Assembly (NCBI RefSeq): GCF_025602895.1
Contig: NW_026516204.1
Location: 744,001-808,000 of the forward strand
Source: Polychytrium aggregatum
Taxonomy: Eukaryota; Chytridiomycota; Chytridiomycetes; Polychytriales
DNA: 64,000 nt
Direction: 5' to 3'
Positions 1 through 10,403 of this stretch are shown here, one piece after another. The number at the start of each line of letters is the position of its first letter. The first letter of the stretch is position 1. Position numbers and translations under genes: made by a program. A model generated the notes under the pieces. That model was not told the DNA's origin. It searched no databases and saw nothing but the letters and a program-made list of their open reading frames with translations.

Positions 1-1696
1 CTTGATTCTGGAAGAACTCGCACTTGGACAGTTTGGCATACAACTTGTGCTCGCGTAGCTTGGCCAGCACGCGGGCGACATGACCTTCATGGGTCGCTTC
101 ATCCTTGCTGTACACAAGGATATCATCCAGGTACACGATGACAGAGTTGTCGAGCTCTTGGCGGAACACATCGTTCATCAGCTGCATGAACGTGGCAGGT
201 GCGTTCGTCAATCCGAACGGCAGCACTAGGAACTCGTACAGTCCGTAGCGAGTCCTGAAGGCGGTCTTGTGGACATCATCCTCGTGGATGCGGATCTGAT
301 GGTAGCCTGAGCGGAAGTCTATCTTGCTAAAGACCTTTGCTCCACTCAGACGATCCATCAACTCGTCGATCCTTGGCAACGGGTAGGTGTTCTTGATGGT
401 CTGTTTGTTTAGTGCGCGATAGTCGACGCACATCCTGAGATCACCTTCTTTCTTCTTGACAAAGAGCACTGGTGCACCATACGGTGACTGGCTCGGGCGG
501 ATGAACCCATGGGCGAGGAGGTCATCCAACTGGCGCTTGAGTTCGTCCATCTCCGTCAGCGACAGTTGGTACGTCGGTCTTGACGGAGGCGACGAGCCTG
601 GTTCGATGTCGATGCGATGATCGACGGTGCGTTGGGGTGGCAGGCATTGTGGCAACTGGTCGGGGAATACGTCCTTGTACTCGTCGAGCAGCTTGGTCAC
701 CACAGGCGGGGGACCGGGACCGGCTTGGTCGGTGTCGTCGACCTCACGCACGACACAGAGGAACGACGTGTCCTTCTTGATCAGCCTCTTGAATTGCATG
801 GCTGAGAGGAGAGGTGGCATGTTGGGTGAGGCCATGCCCTGCAGGACAATGTCAGGGCCAACACGGACAGTGCGGCCTTTCCAGTCGACGACTGGAGTCG
901 GCTCGGCACGAGCAAGCCAGCTCATGCCGAGGATGGCATCGAACTTGGTGTCGATCACTTGGAACAACAGGACAGGATGGTACTTGGGATGGAGGGCCAC
1001 TCGCAGGACCACTTGGTGTGTGCACTGCTGCACACGATCGTCTGCAAGCGCCACACTCATCGGCGACTTCTTCTTGGTTGCATGTATGTTGAGCTCCTGG
1101 AGCAAGCGTCTGCTGACAAAGTTGCAGCTTGCTCCAGAGTCCACCATCATTCGGACGGTGTGACCTTGGACGGTGGCAGGGAGGTACAGCAGGGACTCTT
1201 CATGGTCCTCCTGCACAGCCTCCTGCACCATGACTTGACTTGGGGGAACGGGCGACACTTGGTCTTGGTTGGCTTCATCACGGCCACTCGGACATTTTGG
1301 ATAGGGTTCGGCCATTGCGGGGGCCTGCGGCGTCAGCACGCCATTGCACACGACGTCCACGGCTTGCGGACACATGTCGGAAGCATCCGACACACACGAC
1401 TTGACAGGGGTGAGGGCACAGGCGGTCCTGTCCCTCAAGGGTTCTTGATTTTCTTTTTTGTTTTGGTTTTCAATTTTGGTTTTCTCTTCACGTTCGTGGA
1501 GAGGCAGGCGGCTTGCGCCACCATGCACCTCTCGCACGACGCACAACACTTGGTTTGTTTCTCCTTCGGGGGAGGGGGCGAGGTGAACTTCCTCTGGAGA
1601 CGCATGGACTGCATTGAGCAATCCACGGCGTTGGTCTCCTACTAGGGCTCCAGAGCCACCTAGTAGGGTCGGCCGTTTCCCGACTTCATGGGGCAC
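1..1696 (-). CDS. pol: Pol N-terminal part (protease and start of RT), chromovirus copy 1
   Basis: The frame is open from the gag overlap to the left edge of the window, where it continues out of view. It holds the aspartic protease motif VDSGAS and the start of reverse transcriptase ([11 protein letters not shown], and the YLDD active site near 130-140). Compared with the intact copies it carries a Leu-to-Phe change next to the KID motif and a Lys-to-Gln change near its left end. Other differences seen are silent. No stop or frameshift was noticed in the visible part. As in the other copies, expression is expected by -1 frameshifting from gag. Confidence 0.88.
   Translation of the reverse strand, partial: MPHEVGKRPTLLGGSGALVGDQRRGLLNAVHASPEEVHLAPSPEGETNQVLCVVREVHGGASRLPLHEREEKTKIENQNKKENQEPLRDRTACALTPVKSCVSDASDMCPQAVDVVCNGVLTPQAPAMAEPYPKCPSGRDEANQDQVSPVPPSQVMVQEAVQEDHEESLLYLPATVQGHTVRMMVDSGASCNFVSRRLLQELNIHATKKKSPMSVALADDRVQQCTHQVVLRVALHPKYHPVLLFQVIDTKFDAILGMSWLARAEPTPVVDWKGRTVRVGPDIVLQGMASPNMPPLLSAMQFKRLIKKDTSFLCVVREVDDTDQAGPGPPPVVTKLLDEYKDVFPDQLPQCLPPQRTVDHRIDIEPGSSPPSRPTYQLSLTEMDELKRQLDDLLAHGFIRPSQSPYGAPVLFVKKKEGDLRMCVDYRALNKQTIKNTYPLPRIDELMDRLSGAKVFSKIDFRSGYHQIRIHEDDVHKTAFRTRYGLYEFLVLPFGLTNAPATFMQLMNDVFRQELDNSVIVYLDDILVYSKDEATHEGHVARVLAKLREHKLYAKLSKCEFFQNQ
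1638..1681 (-). promoter_or_regulatory. -1 ribosomal frameshift signal, copy 1
   Basis: On the minus strand, heptamer GGGAAAC (1675-1681) is followed after 7 nt by a perfect 9-bp stem with arms at 1665-1673 approx. as read on the element strand and 1638-1646. It is the same as the site described in detail at 20042-20085. Confidence 0.75.
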
Positions 1697-2481
1697 TCCT
1701 TGGCCTGGTGTCCCGGTCGGTGACAGAAGAAGCAGGAACCATGGCGGAGGTCCTCCTGCTTCTGTCTGTCCTTGGGGGAGACAGTGGCAGCTTGCTGGAA
1801 CCGGGAGCGGGGAGGGCCACGAGCCTCCATGGCGTTGACGTCAACGTCCATGGGCTCAGGCATGGGTCTTGCGGGCGGGGCCGGGCGAGGCGGACGGGCT
1901 GGGACGTGATGAGACCGATGGCCGCCTGCCAGCTGCGGGTAGAACTGGCGGCCATGGTACTGGACGTTGTCGAGGTTCTCGGCAACGTCCATCATCACGT
2001 CCAGGGACTTGCGGGCATCAGGGTTGCTGGCGATGTACTCTCTGATCTTGGGCTTGAGGCCCTTCTGGAAGAGGTACATCGCATCAGCAGAGCCCAGCTC
2101 CTCAATCTGGGAGGAGAGGTCTTCAAACTCCTCGATGTAGCGGGTCACAGAACCACGCTGCACGAGAGAGTATAGCTTGTCACGGGCAATGAGTTCAGCA
2201 TTGGGGCTGCCGAAGCGGCGACGGAGGCGGTCCTTGAAGTCGTCAAACACACCTTCGCTCTGCTCGTCGAACCCTTGGCGGCGGTACCAACGGTACGCCT
2301 GGTCCTTCAAGCAGAGCTTGGCGGCGACGATGTGGTGGGTGGGGGCGACTTGGGCAGCATCGAGGTAGTCCTCGAGTTGCTGCAGCCAGTCCTCCACCGA
2401 GGAGGAGCGGCTCTTCCCAGTAAACACTGGGGCACGGAAGGTCTTGAGGAAGGCTTCCGGAAGTGGGCGGGGGTTGCTCAT
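1660..2481 (-). CDS. gag: Gag-like protein of chromovirus copy 1
   Basis: This 273-residue open frame is the structural protein expected to form the retrotransposon particle and bind its RNA. An N-terminal retrotransposon-gag region (about residues 25-135, with conserved aromatic residues around WYRRQGF) is followed by a proline-rich linker. A single CCHC zinc knuckle, [14 protein letters not shown], occupies residues 250-263. The stop codon lies inside the stem of the proposed frameshift signal, and the 3' end overlaps pol by 37 nt. The start is the first ATG after the leader that follows the LTR. Apart from silent or single changes it matches the gag genes of the other copies. Confidence 0.92.
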   Translation of the reverse strand: MSNPRPLPEAFLKTFRAPVFTGKSRSSSVEDWLQQLEDYLDAAQVAPTHHIVAAKLCLKDQAYRWYRRQGFDEQSEGVFDDFKDRLRRRFGSPNAELIARDKLYSLVQRGSVTRYIEEFEDLSSQIEELGSADAMYLFQKGLKPKIREYIASNPDARKSLDVMMDVAENLDNVQYHGRQFYPQLAGGHRSHHVPARPPRPAPPARPMPEPMDVDVNAMEARGPPRSRFQQAATVSPKDRQKQEDLRHGSCFFCHRPGHQAKECPMKSGNGRPY

Positions 2482-2603
2482 GGCAGGGGCAGGCTCCAGG
2501 GACAGAGAGGAGAGTCGGTCGGCAAGAGAGGCGGGATCCAGCTTGAGGATCTAGAAAGAGGACAAACAGGACGAAAACAAGACGAGGATTTCCGATGCTA
2601 CCA

Positions 2604-2912
2604 TGTAACGTCCACTACTGGGACGTTGGGGCAAGACGGGGAGGGAGGGGGTACAAGACAAGACAGGACAGGGCAGAACAGGGCGGTGCTAGGCTACTCC
2701 AGCGGACGGGTGAGCTCGGGAAGCACTTACGTTTATTCACGATAAAACCGAACTCCAGACAAACGGGGGGAACGGGGGCAACCCGCAGGTATACCCTGCG
2801 GTGGCCTGCCTGCGGTGCGTGAAAACGCAAAGCGCAGCACAGGTCACGACCCACTGCGCCGCGCAGTACGCGCAGTACGCGCAGCACAGCGTCGGAGATA
2901 CCATCTCCTACA
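2604..2912 (-). repeat. 5' LTR of chromovirus copy 1 (309 bp)
   Basis: The repeat has TG...CA ends and matches the LTRs at 7176, 10086, 15244, 17806, 18811 and 23969, with a few substitutions. On the element's own strand it begins TGTAGGAGATGG and ends GGACGTTACA. It separates the gag leader from the older Ty3 fossil that starts at 2913. Confidence 0.95.
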
Positions 2913-3233
2913 ATACACCACCTCCAGTGAATAATCTCCTTATTCTTCTTAATACAAGATCATCACTCTTCAGTACCTTGCCCCGTCGCAGTCTCGACCT
3001 TGCTCCCGGTTCCTAACATCTATCACGACCACGATCAGTTGTATGTACCGAAAATGGAGCCGCTTAGGACAGCAGTCCTCAGAGAAAATCATGACACCGC
3101 GATCGCCGGACACCTCGGTCAGATCAGGACTTTAGAAAAGGTCTCCAGGAACTTTTGGTGGCCGGCAATGAGAACGGATGTATCCCGTTACGTTGCAGGG
3201 TGTCTGGAATGCCAGAAGTCGAAACCGAGAAAT

Positions 3234-3813
3234 TGTCAAGACTGGACAACGGGGCAAGCAGGGAAGTGCGCAAGAGTCCTAATGCAAGACTCGAACGTAG
3301 GGAGAGGAGCGGGGACTGGACTGGGACACAGAGTGTCAAGTGTAAAGCCAAAGTTTTATTCTAGATCCAAGGCTTAGGATGCTTAAAATACAAAGTGGCA
3401 AGACGAAGGCAAAAGACAGAGGCTGGTGGGAGGGCTATTTATGCGAGCGCCAAGGATCGACGCTGCAGAGCGAGGGGCAGGAGCGAAGCAGCGGCGGGGA
3501 GGGCGAAGCAGCGAGCGAAGCAGGTGGCGGCCGTGACTCGGGATCCGTGAGTCAGCGGACGTCAGTGGCGGCGGCATGGCGGCGCCAAGGCGTCAGGCGG
3601 CGTCGAGGCGGCGTCGTGGGCGTAACCCATGACCAACAGCAAGGAAGCGGGAACGGAACACAGACAGCGCGCGTGCTGGCGGGAAGACAACAAGGCAGCA
3701 CAGCGCGGGAAACAAACAAACAGAAGGAAGGGAAAGCACTAAGGCAGGCAAACAGAAAGGAGAGGGCAAGGGTAAAGGAAGGAAGAGGGCAAAGGCAGAG
3801 GGTGTTCATGACA
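3234..3813 (+). repeat. Solo LTR (580 bp) inside older Ty3 integrase
   Basis: The sequence begins TGTCAAGACTGG and ends GTGTTCATGACA, so its ends are TGTCA/TGACA inverted. It is flanked by the perfect 5-bp duplication GAAAT (3229-3233 and 3814-3818). No internal coding region is present, so this is an LTR-LTR recombination product. It holds a TATA-like tract near 3437 and purine-rich sequence. The internal element that made it is not in the window. Confidence 0.9.
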
Positions 3814-4600
3814 GAAATCATGTCTCGGATGGATTGCTACACCCCTTGCCAATACCGAAGGAGCGATTCAACTCAGTATCGATGGATTTTGCGTTCATGC
3901 CAATATTGAAAAAGGGGAACGACAAATGCCTCATCCTGGTGGACAGGCTTACAAAGTTCGTTAGATTTGTTCCATGTACATCCAAGTCTACGGCCGATGA
4001 TATAGCCCATTTATTCATTCGGAATTGGTTCACGACCTTTGGTCTTCCAGAAGAGTTGATTTCCGATCGAGATCCATTGTTTACATCAAGATTCTGGTCC
4101 AAGGTCATTGCAACGTTAGGAATATCACAGAAATTGACGACCTCACGACACCAACAAGCGAACGGTCAGGCAGAGGCGACCGTCAAAGACCTGAAACAGA
4201 GGCTCATTCCGTTCGCGAATTACAAGGGCGATAATTGGGATGAGGTCGTCCATCTCTTAGAGTTCGGACACAGCGACGCCCTCCAGACGTCGACAGGGTT
4301 TTCACCCTTCTTCCTCGCCTTTGGGTTCCATCCCCGAACCTTCCAGGACACTTCAAGCCCAGAGAAGAACGAATGGGATCTGTTAAAGAGTTTGGAAGCA
4401 ACGAAACACATCGCCACCGAGCAAATGAAACAAGCTCAGGAACGCCAAAAGCATTACAGCGACATGAACCGCCGGGAGGGGGAGACCCTGAGGGTTGGAG
4501 ATATGGTCCTTCTGGAGAGAGAAGGGATCAATTTGGATGCTTTCAAATCTCGGCCAGATCAAATCGTTCCGCGACGTTTGGGACCTTTCAAAATAGTTGG

Positions 4601-4900
4601 TGTCAGGGTCCATGGCGACGAGGGTCGAGCAAGGTGAGCAATGAGAAGTTTATTCTGTGGTCGTTCGTCAAGGGTCGGGGGGTTCCCCGTTCAATGAGGG
4701 GGTTCTGGCGAGGGTCATTTATCTTTGGGATCGGGTAGGGGGCGTGAGAGAGCAGGGCCCAGGGCTGGGGTGTGTGTTGAGGTGTGGGAGATGGTGTAAT
4801 CGATGGTGTGATCGGAGACATCGCATGATCATGGCGCCATGAGCAGTCGCGTCATGTCCATCCGCGGGACATTCCCTCACAGGCATGGTGGTCCCTCACA
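4601..4900 (+). repeat. Solo LTR (300 bp) inside older Ty3 integrase
   Basis: The ends are TGTCAGGG and CCCTCACA, and the flanking 5-bp duplication GTTGG is perfect (4596-4600 and 4901-4905). The sequence is unlike the 580-bp and 309-bp LTRs, so it marks a third LTR family. Excision of the LTR and one duplication restores the integrase frame exactly. Confidence 0.92.
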
Positions 4901-5275
4901 GTTGGGGTTGACGGACTAAACCATACCCTCGCCCTTCCGCCAACCCTGAGCCATATCCATCCGACTTTCCATCGACGACTGTTAACCAAGGTAACGGATA
5001 CCTCTGGCGAATTTCCATCAAGGCCAACGCACACGCGACCACCTGCAGTGGAAGACGACGATGTTTTTCGTGTAGAGAAGTTGCTGAATGATAGGAAGTT
5101 TCGGAGGAAGCAACAGTACTTGGTCCTCTGGGAAGGGTACCCTCTTGAGGAGGCAACATGGGAAAACGAGTCAGAAATCGCAGACGACCTGATCGAGAGA
5201 TATTGGAAGGAAAAGGAGTCTGGGGTTTATGTAATTGATTTGTATGAAATTTGATATCAAAAATTTAGGGGGGGG

Positions 5276-5618
5276 TGTGACATGGGCAGCTCGATCAAAA
5301 TGGAAATCGGTGCGCAGTAGTGAACGCCTGCGGACACGACGCAGCGTGTGGCAATCGAGAATAAAAAGGCTCCACACCGCCCTGCCCTGGGGCACGGGGG
5401 GGTCTTCTTATCGGAATACTGGCTCCTATTACAAAGGTGGATGGAAACTGACTGAAATACGGACCGTGAAAGTCAAACATCCAAAACATTCGAACACTTT
5501 TGGAAGCCACTGTATCTTCTGCTTGTCAATACAATTCGTGCTTGTCTGTTGTCCATTTGTGCATCGCTCCATTACATCGACCGCCCAGTAATAGGATCTC
5601 CTTCGCCTGTTCGTTACA
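5276..5618 (+). repeat. Probable 3' LTR of the older Ty3 element
   Basis: A run of eight or more G residues (polypurine tract) ends at 5275. The next bases, TGTGACATGG, start a block ending in TTCGTTACA at 5618. An ATAAAA tract lies near 5360. It follows the chromodomain stop by about 20 bp, the expected spot for a 3' LTR. The partner 5' LTR is not in the window, so the ends are inferred. Confidence 0.65.
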
Positions 5619-5653
5619 CCTTGGTCGTGTCGCAGCCAGAACAAAAAAAGAAA

Positions 5654-5725
5654 CTCCCAAACAGGGAATCGAACCCTGGTCGCCCGCGTGACAGGCGGGA
5701 GTACTAGCCACTATACTATTTGGGA
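5654..5725 (-). tRNA. tRNA-Asp (GUC)
   Basis: The minus strand folds as a standard 72-nt cloverleaf. The 7-bp acceptor stem is TCCCAAA with TTTGGGA and discriminator G. The D-arm holds AGTGGCTAGTA, the anticodon loop is CTGTCAC (anticodon GTC) on a CCCGC/GCGGG stem, and the T-arm is CAGGGTTCGATTCCCTG. No intron and no encoded CCA are present. It is the last gene of a three-tRNA cluster. Confidence 0.96.
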
Positions 5726-5727
5726 TT

Positions 5728-5799
5728 TTCCGCATCGGGGAATCGAACCCCGGCCGTCTCGGTGAGAGCGAGAAATCCTAGCCACTGGACCAATGCGGA
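5728..5799 (-). tRNA. tRNA-Glu (CUC)
   Basis: The 72-nt cloverleaf on the minus strand has acceptor TCCGCAT paired with ATGCGGA, and discriminator A. The anticodon loop CTCTCAC (anticodon CTC) sits on a TCTCG/CGAGA stem, and the T-arm is CGGGGTTCGATTCCCCG. It starts two bases from the tRNA-Asp gene, so the pair may be co-transcribed by Pol III. Confidence 0.96.
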
Positions 5800-5832
5800 T
5801 TTTGATGCTGGGATGCCCATACATTCAGAATC

Positions 5833-5905
5833 TGGACGAGGCGAGAATCGAACTCGCGGCCTTGGGATTATGAGACCCACGCGCTGCCGACTGCGCTACC
5901 CATCC
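5833..5905 (-). tRNA. tRNA-Met (CAU), elongator type
   Basis: The 73-nt cloverleaf on the minus strand has a GGATGGG acceptor arm with G-U pairs, an anticodon loop CTCATAA (anticodon CAT) and T-arm GCGAGTTCGATTCTCGC. The GTTCGA T-loop and lack of initiator features point to elongator Met. It is the first gene of the cluster in the direction of transcription. Confidence 0.93.
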
Positions 5906-6816
5906 TCCTTGCCGCCTTGATCTAAAAATGTCCCATTCCATCATTGCAACTGATTCTTATCAAAATCTGCCCTTTCTTTTTTCTCGAACTAGCGATCCGT
6001 TGTCTGTTAAGAAGATGATGGCCCTCCCTTTTTCTGATATATACAATAAGACTCCATGAAATTTGATGTCTATTGCAGGCGCTTGAAAATGGCAAGAAGA
6101 CCCAATTCTGACCACATCGATGCCGGTGAAATTAGTCACCCAAGCCAGAGGATTGCCCCTCTGGCGGGTTGAAATCCCTCTCCCAAACCTGACGGAGCGC
6201 GCGGAAAATCCAGAGTCAAGAGTTTCAAATTTTCTATGAATAGAAAACATATGTTGGAATTTTTCCAGGCCAATGCCATCCTCATGAAGTATTGGCAACC
6301 CGCAACAATCCATGAAAGCATCACGCATATCAACTTGCAATCGACGCACTCCCAAAACTGGCTCGAGCACCTGCAAGGCCACCTCATCACTGAACAAGAA
6401 AGGCGAAAAGTATGATGCACCAGACGCAAACGAATTCTACACAGCAGACCAATGATCTGGCTGGATGTCATGGTGGTGTTGGATGACAATGCAAGCCCAA
6501 TGTCTTTCGTGGGTAACAATCCCCCAACCCTCCACGCACGACACTTGGAGCTTGACTAAATAATCCATAGGTATTTTCAGCACACATATAGACATGAAGG
6601 TCGCAGCTGTAGATTTCAAACTGTCACTAGATGATGTGAGGACCACGACAAGCAACGACACTGGACGACCAGGTGCTTGGCGAACAACGATAAGCTATAT
6701 TACGACTTATCAGATAACAACAAGTGTTGTTCGAACTGAAGATACAAAATGGGTGCAAGAAAGGAGGGGCTTTATAGCCAAGAGGGAAACCGAAGGGCGA
6801 AAGTGGGCGAGAGGGG
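5906..6816. other. Unassigned stretch left of an old LTR
   Basis: No recognised gene is present. Minus-strand open frames of up to 145 residues (5960-6397) and neighbouring short frames show no family I know and no clear splice pattern. The stretch may be host intergenic DNA or the edge of older transposon debris. The last five bases before the old LTR (6817-6821, TGGAG) would be its 5' target-site copy. Confidence 0.4.
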
Positions 6817-7175
6817 TGGAGTGTTAGGGATAGCTCCTGCTTGTTCTCCACTTTGACTGCCCACTTGGCTGTTCTTTTGCCTTTCTGTTTGTTTGTGTGT
6901 AGCCTTGCAGTTCCCCTCCAATTTTCCGCCTTTTGCCTGTCTTTTCCGCTCCTTCCGCACTTCCGTTTTCCCGCGCTGCTCCACTTCCTTTGTCTTCTTC
7001 GCACGCGCCGGTTTGTTTGTGCACGCGCCTTGCTGCGATTGGTTGCAATTCGGCTGCCGGTCATGTGTCCCCCCACCGCTGACTCATGACCTGCCTGACC
7101 GCCCCGATCTCTTGTTCATCTCGCATGCATTTGCCCCAACCTTATACTTGACCAATCCGCTTCTTGGATGTTGAG

Positions 7176-7484
7176 TGTAACGTCCACTACTGGGACGTTG
7201 GGGCAAGACGGGGAGGGAGGGGGTACAAGACAAGACAGGACGGGGCAGAACAGGGCGGTGCTAGGCTACTCTAGCGGACGGGTGAGCTCGGGGAGCACTT
7301 ACGTTTATTCACGATAAAACCGAACTCCAGACAAACGGGGGGAACGGGGGCAACCCGCAGGTATACCCTGCGGTGGCCTGCCTGCGGTGCGTGAAAACGC
7401 AAAGCGCAGCACAGGTCACGACCCACTGCGCCGCGCAGTACGCGCAGTACGCGCAGCACAGCGTCGGAGATACCATCTCCTACA
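7176..7484 (-). repeat. 3' LTR of outer chromovirus
   Basis: The 309-bp LTR has TG...CA ends and abuts TTGAG on its left. No difference was noticed from the LTRs at 10086, 15244 and 17806. It carries the transcription end for the minus-strand element. Confidence 0.96.
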
Positions 7485-7493
7485 CTCCCACAC

Positions 7494-10085
7494 TTAAGAA
7501 GGCTTCCTGCGAGGAGCCCTGCGTGTGCTCTTTATTTGGGGCTCCTCGAGGTGTTTACCGTATTTACTCAGCTCCTCGGGTGCATGGGACAAGTCCTCCA
7601 GTGTTTGCCATGTGTTGCCCGAGTGTGGGTAACCAACCCACTTGACATAAAACCGAAGTGACCCATCAGCCACTTTCTTGTGCCTCACGATCCTTTCGAC
7701 TTCATATTCTTGAGTATAGTATTGTCCGAGGTCGTCTTCCAGTGGTGCGTCGTCCGGGACACCTTCGTCGGCGTCGGGGAACTGTGCTGGACTGCGGGTC
7801 GTGTGGCGACGCAGCTTGGACACATGGAAGACAGGATGGAGCTTGCTTCCAGGTGGCAAGTCCAACAGGTAGTTGAGGGGACTGGGTCGGGCCGCTATCT
7901 TGAACGGTCCTCGGTACTTGGGCAACAACTTCTTTGACTGGGCTTCGGGGACCTTGATGTTGTCGGCGTCCAGGTAGACAAGGTCTCCAACTTCAAAGGA
8001 GACATCCTGGTGTCGGCGGTCGTAGTACTTCGCCATCACTTGTTGCGCATCCGTGAGCGCGTCGGCGATCATCTTGTGTCGGACTTGATGATCTTTGACA
8101 AAGGCACTTGGTTTGGGAGGCAATCCAGCCGTGGACTCGGTCAGTGTCAAGGAGGTGGGAACATCAGGCTGGAATCCGTAGAGCGCCTCAAAGGGGCTCA
8201 AGCCAGTTGTGCTCGACTTGGCGGTGTTGTATGCAAACTCTGCATGACTCAGCTGTATGTCCCAGTCGTCTTGGCTGGTCGAGGCGTATGTCCTCAGGTA
8301 TTGCTCGAGGGTGCGGATCGTCCGCTCGGACTGTCCATCCGTTTGTTGGTGGTGCGAGGTTGACATGTTCAGCTTGGTGCCGAGATGGTCGAACAGACTT
8401 GTCCAAAACAAGGAGGTGAATCGGGGGTCTCGATCACTGACGATGGACTTTGGGAGGCCGTGGTGCTTGAACACATGCTTGAAGAACAGCAGTGCAAGGT
8501 CAGGCGCGGAGCATGTCGTCTGGCACGGCACAAAGTGTGCCATCTTGCTGAACCTGTCGACAAAGACAGCGATTGCATCGTGGTCCAACTTGGTCGTCGG
8601 TAGATGCGTGATGAGATCCATGGACATGCTGGTCCAGGGGCGGTCGGGAACAGGCAGGGGTTGCAGCAATCCTTGCTCTCGGGTCGTGCGTGACTTGACC
8701 ATCTTGCAGGTATGGCAGGACTCGATGTACTTCTCGACGGTGCGCTTCATTCCAGGCCAGTATGCGACTTTGGCCAGTCGGTCGTATGTCTTCTCGACTC
8801 CAAAGTGTCCAGCGAGGGGCGAGTCGTGGACCTCTTGGAGCAACTTGGTCTTCAACGACGGAATGTCCGGCACACAGACACGGCTGTCCTTCTTCAGGAG
8901 GAGCAGGCCATCACGCACTGTGTACTCGGATGATTCGTCGTCCTTGGGGAGCTTAGACACCTTTCGGAACAGTTCTCCGAACTGTTTGTCGTTGGCGATG
9001 TTGTCTCGGACAACATCCAGCATCGTGTTGTCGACACTGACAGTCGACTCGTACAGTGACGCCAATTGGTAGTCGGGGCGTCGGGACAGTGCGTCAGGCA
9101 CCACATTGAGTTTGCCTTTCTGGTATACAACCTCGTAGTTGTACTCGGCGAGGAACTCCATCCATCGCGCTTGGCGTCGGCTCAGGTTCTTCTTGGTGTC
9201 GAGGTAACGCAGTGACTGGTGGTCCGTCACAATCTTGAAGGGCTTGGCGGTACCGTGGAGGTACACTCGGAACTTCTGCAGCGCGTAGATGATCGCAAGC
9301 TGCTCCTTCTCGTGCACGGGATAGTTGATCTCGTGTTGGGACAGTTTGCGCGACTCGAAGGCAACGGGCCTTCCCTCCTGCATCAAAACAGCTCCCACCG
9401 CAAAGTCGGAGGCGTCGGTGTGCACGGAGACATCCGTGTTCGGGTCGAACACAGCGAGGACAGGAGCGTTCGTCAAGGCGTGCTTGAGGGTCTCGAACGC
9501 TTGGCGTTGTGGGTGGTCCCACACGAAGGGGCACTCTTTGCGGAGTAGGTCTGTGAGTGGACCGGCAGTGCGCGCCAGATCGGGGATGAATCGGCGGTAG
9601 TAGTTGACGAGACCGAGAAACGACTGCACGTCAGAGACGCATGCGAGCGGCGGCCACTCGACCACAGACTTGACCTTGGCGGGGTCGACTTCGATTCCTC
9701 TTCCTGAGACAACGTGTCCCAGGAACGGGACTTGATTCTTGAAGAACTCACACTTGGACAGTTTGGCATACAACTTGTGCTCGCGTAGCTTGGCCAGCAC
9801 GCGGGCGACATGACCTTCATGGGTCGCTTCATCCTTGCTGTACACAAGGATATCATCCAGGTACACGATGACAGAGTTGTCGAGCTCTTGGCGGAACACA
9901 TCGTTCATCAGCTGCATGAACGTGGCAGGTGCGTTCGTCAATCCGAACGGCAGCACTAGGAACTCGTACAGTCCGTAGCGAGTCCTGAAGGCGGTCTTGT
10001 GGACATCATCCTCGTGGATGCGGATCTGATGGTAGCCTGAGCGGAGGTCTATCTTGCTAAAGACCTTTGCTCCACTCAGACGATC
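7494..10085 (-). pseudogene. pol: Outer chromovirus pol, C-terminal part (RT palm to chromodomain)
   Basis: This is the downstream two-thirds of the interrupted pol: reverse transcriptase from [10 protein letters not shown] through YLDD, RNase H ([12 protein letters not shown]), integrase (zinc finger, D, SDRD, GQSE) and the C-terminal chromodomain. The frame stays open to 10097, but its first few codons are read from the LTR of the inserted sibling, so the true start is lost. It would be expressed only from a cryptic start. The retained domains match the intact Pol at 10404-14336, with no change noticed. Confidence 0.93.
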
Positions 10086-10394
10086 TGTAACGTCCACTAC
10101 TGGGACGTTGGGGCAAGACGGGGAGGGAGGGGGTACAAGACAAGACAGGACGGGGCAGAACAGGGCGGTGCTAGGCTACTCTAGCGGACGGGTGAGCTCG
10201 GGGAGCACTTACGTTTATTCACGATAAAACCGAACTCCAGACAAACGGGGGGAACGGGGGCAACCCGCAGGTATACCCTGCGGTGGCCTGCCTGCGGTGC
10301 GTGAAAACGCAAAGCGCAGCACAGGTCACGACCCACTGCGCCGCGCAGTACGCGCAGTACGCGCAGCACAGCGTCGGAGATACCATCTCCTACA
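10086..10394 (-). repeat. 3' LTR of inner chromovirus
   Basis: 309 bp with TG...CA ends, abutting the CGATC duplication on the left. The chromodomain stop codon lies about ten bases from its other edge. Confidence 0.96.
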
Positions 10395-10403
10395 CTCCCA
10401 CAC

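Larger units (their letters stand above)
1..2912 (-). mobile_element. Ty3/gypsy chromovirus copy 1, truncated by window edge
   Basis: This is the 5' part (LTR, gag, start of pol) of the 5467-bp element found intact at 10086-15552 and 18811-24277. It lies on the minus strand, so its 5' LTR is on the right (2604-2912) and pol runs off the left edge. It differs from the other copies by scattered substitutions, for example near 327, 373, 1603, 2308, 2670, 2700 and 2731. The other three copies look identical to each other over the stretches compared, so this is the oldest of the four. The five bases right of the LTR (2913-2917) should be one half of its target duplication; the partner lies outside the window. 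Confidence 0.95.
3000..5254 (+). pseudogene. Integrase and chromodomain remnant of older Ty3/gypsy pol
   Basis: Three segments of one pol frame are visible. The first has the HHCC zinc-binding pattern (H...GHLG...WWPAMRTDV...CLECQK). The second has the catalytic core: MDF aspartate, then SDRDPLF, then a glutamate in NGQAEATV, with spacing typical of D,D35E integrases. The third has a HPTFH motif and a C-terminal chromodomain (VEKLL...YLVLWEGYP...TWE). The protein differs clearly from the intact chromovirus Pol in this window. It is a pseudogene because the upstream pol is missing and two solo LTRs interrupt it. Confidence 0.88.
2913..5618 (+). mobile_element. Older Ty3/gypsy element, 3' part, broken by two solo LTRs
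   Basis: This fossil holds the integrase-to-3'-LTR end of a second, unrelated Ty3/gypsy chromodomain element. Its 5' part is cut off at 2913, where chromovirus copy 1 begins. In order it shows an integrase zinc-binding segment (3000-3230), a solo LTR insertion (3234-3813), the integrase catalytic core (3819-4600), a second solo LTR (4601-4900), the integrase C-terminus and chromodomain (4906-5254), a G-rich polypurine tract (about 5265-5275) and a 3' LTR (5276-5618). Mentally removing each solo LTR with one copy of its target duplication restores an uninterrupted reading frame. The element was therefore still coding when both landed. Confidence 0.88.

Noticed and set aside
8257-9072. Long plus-strand frame of 271 codons inside the outer chromovirus, repeated at 11167-11982
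   Set aside because: It is the antisense shadow of the integrase/RNase H part of pol, kept open by codon composition, and has no domain of its own.
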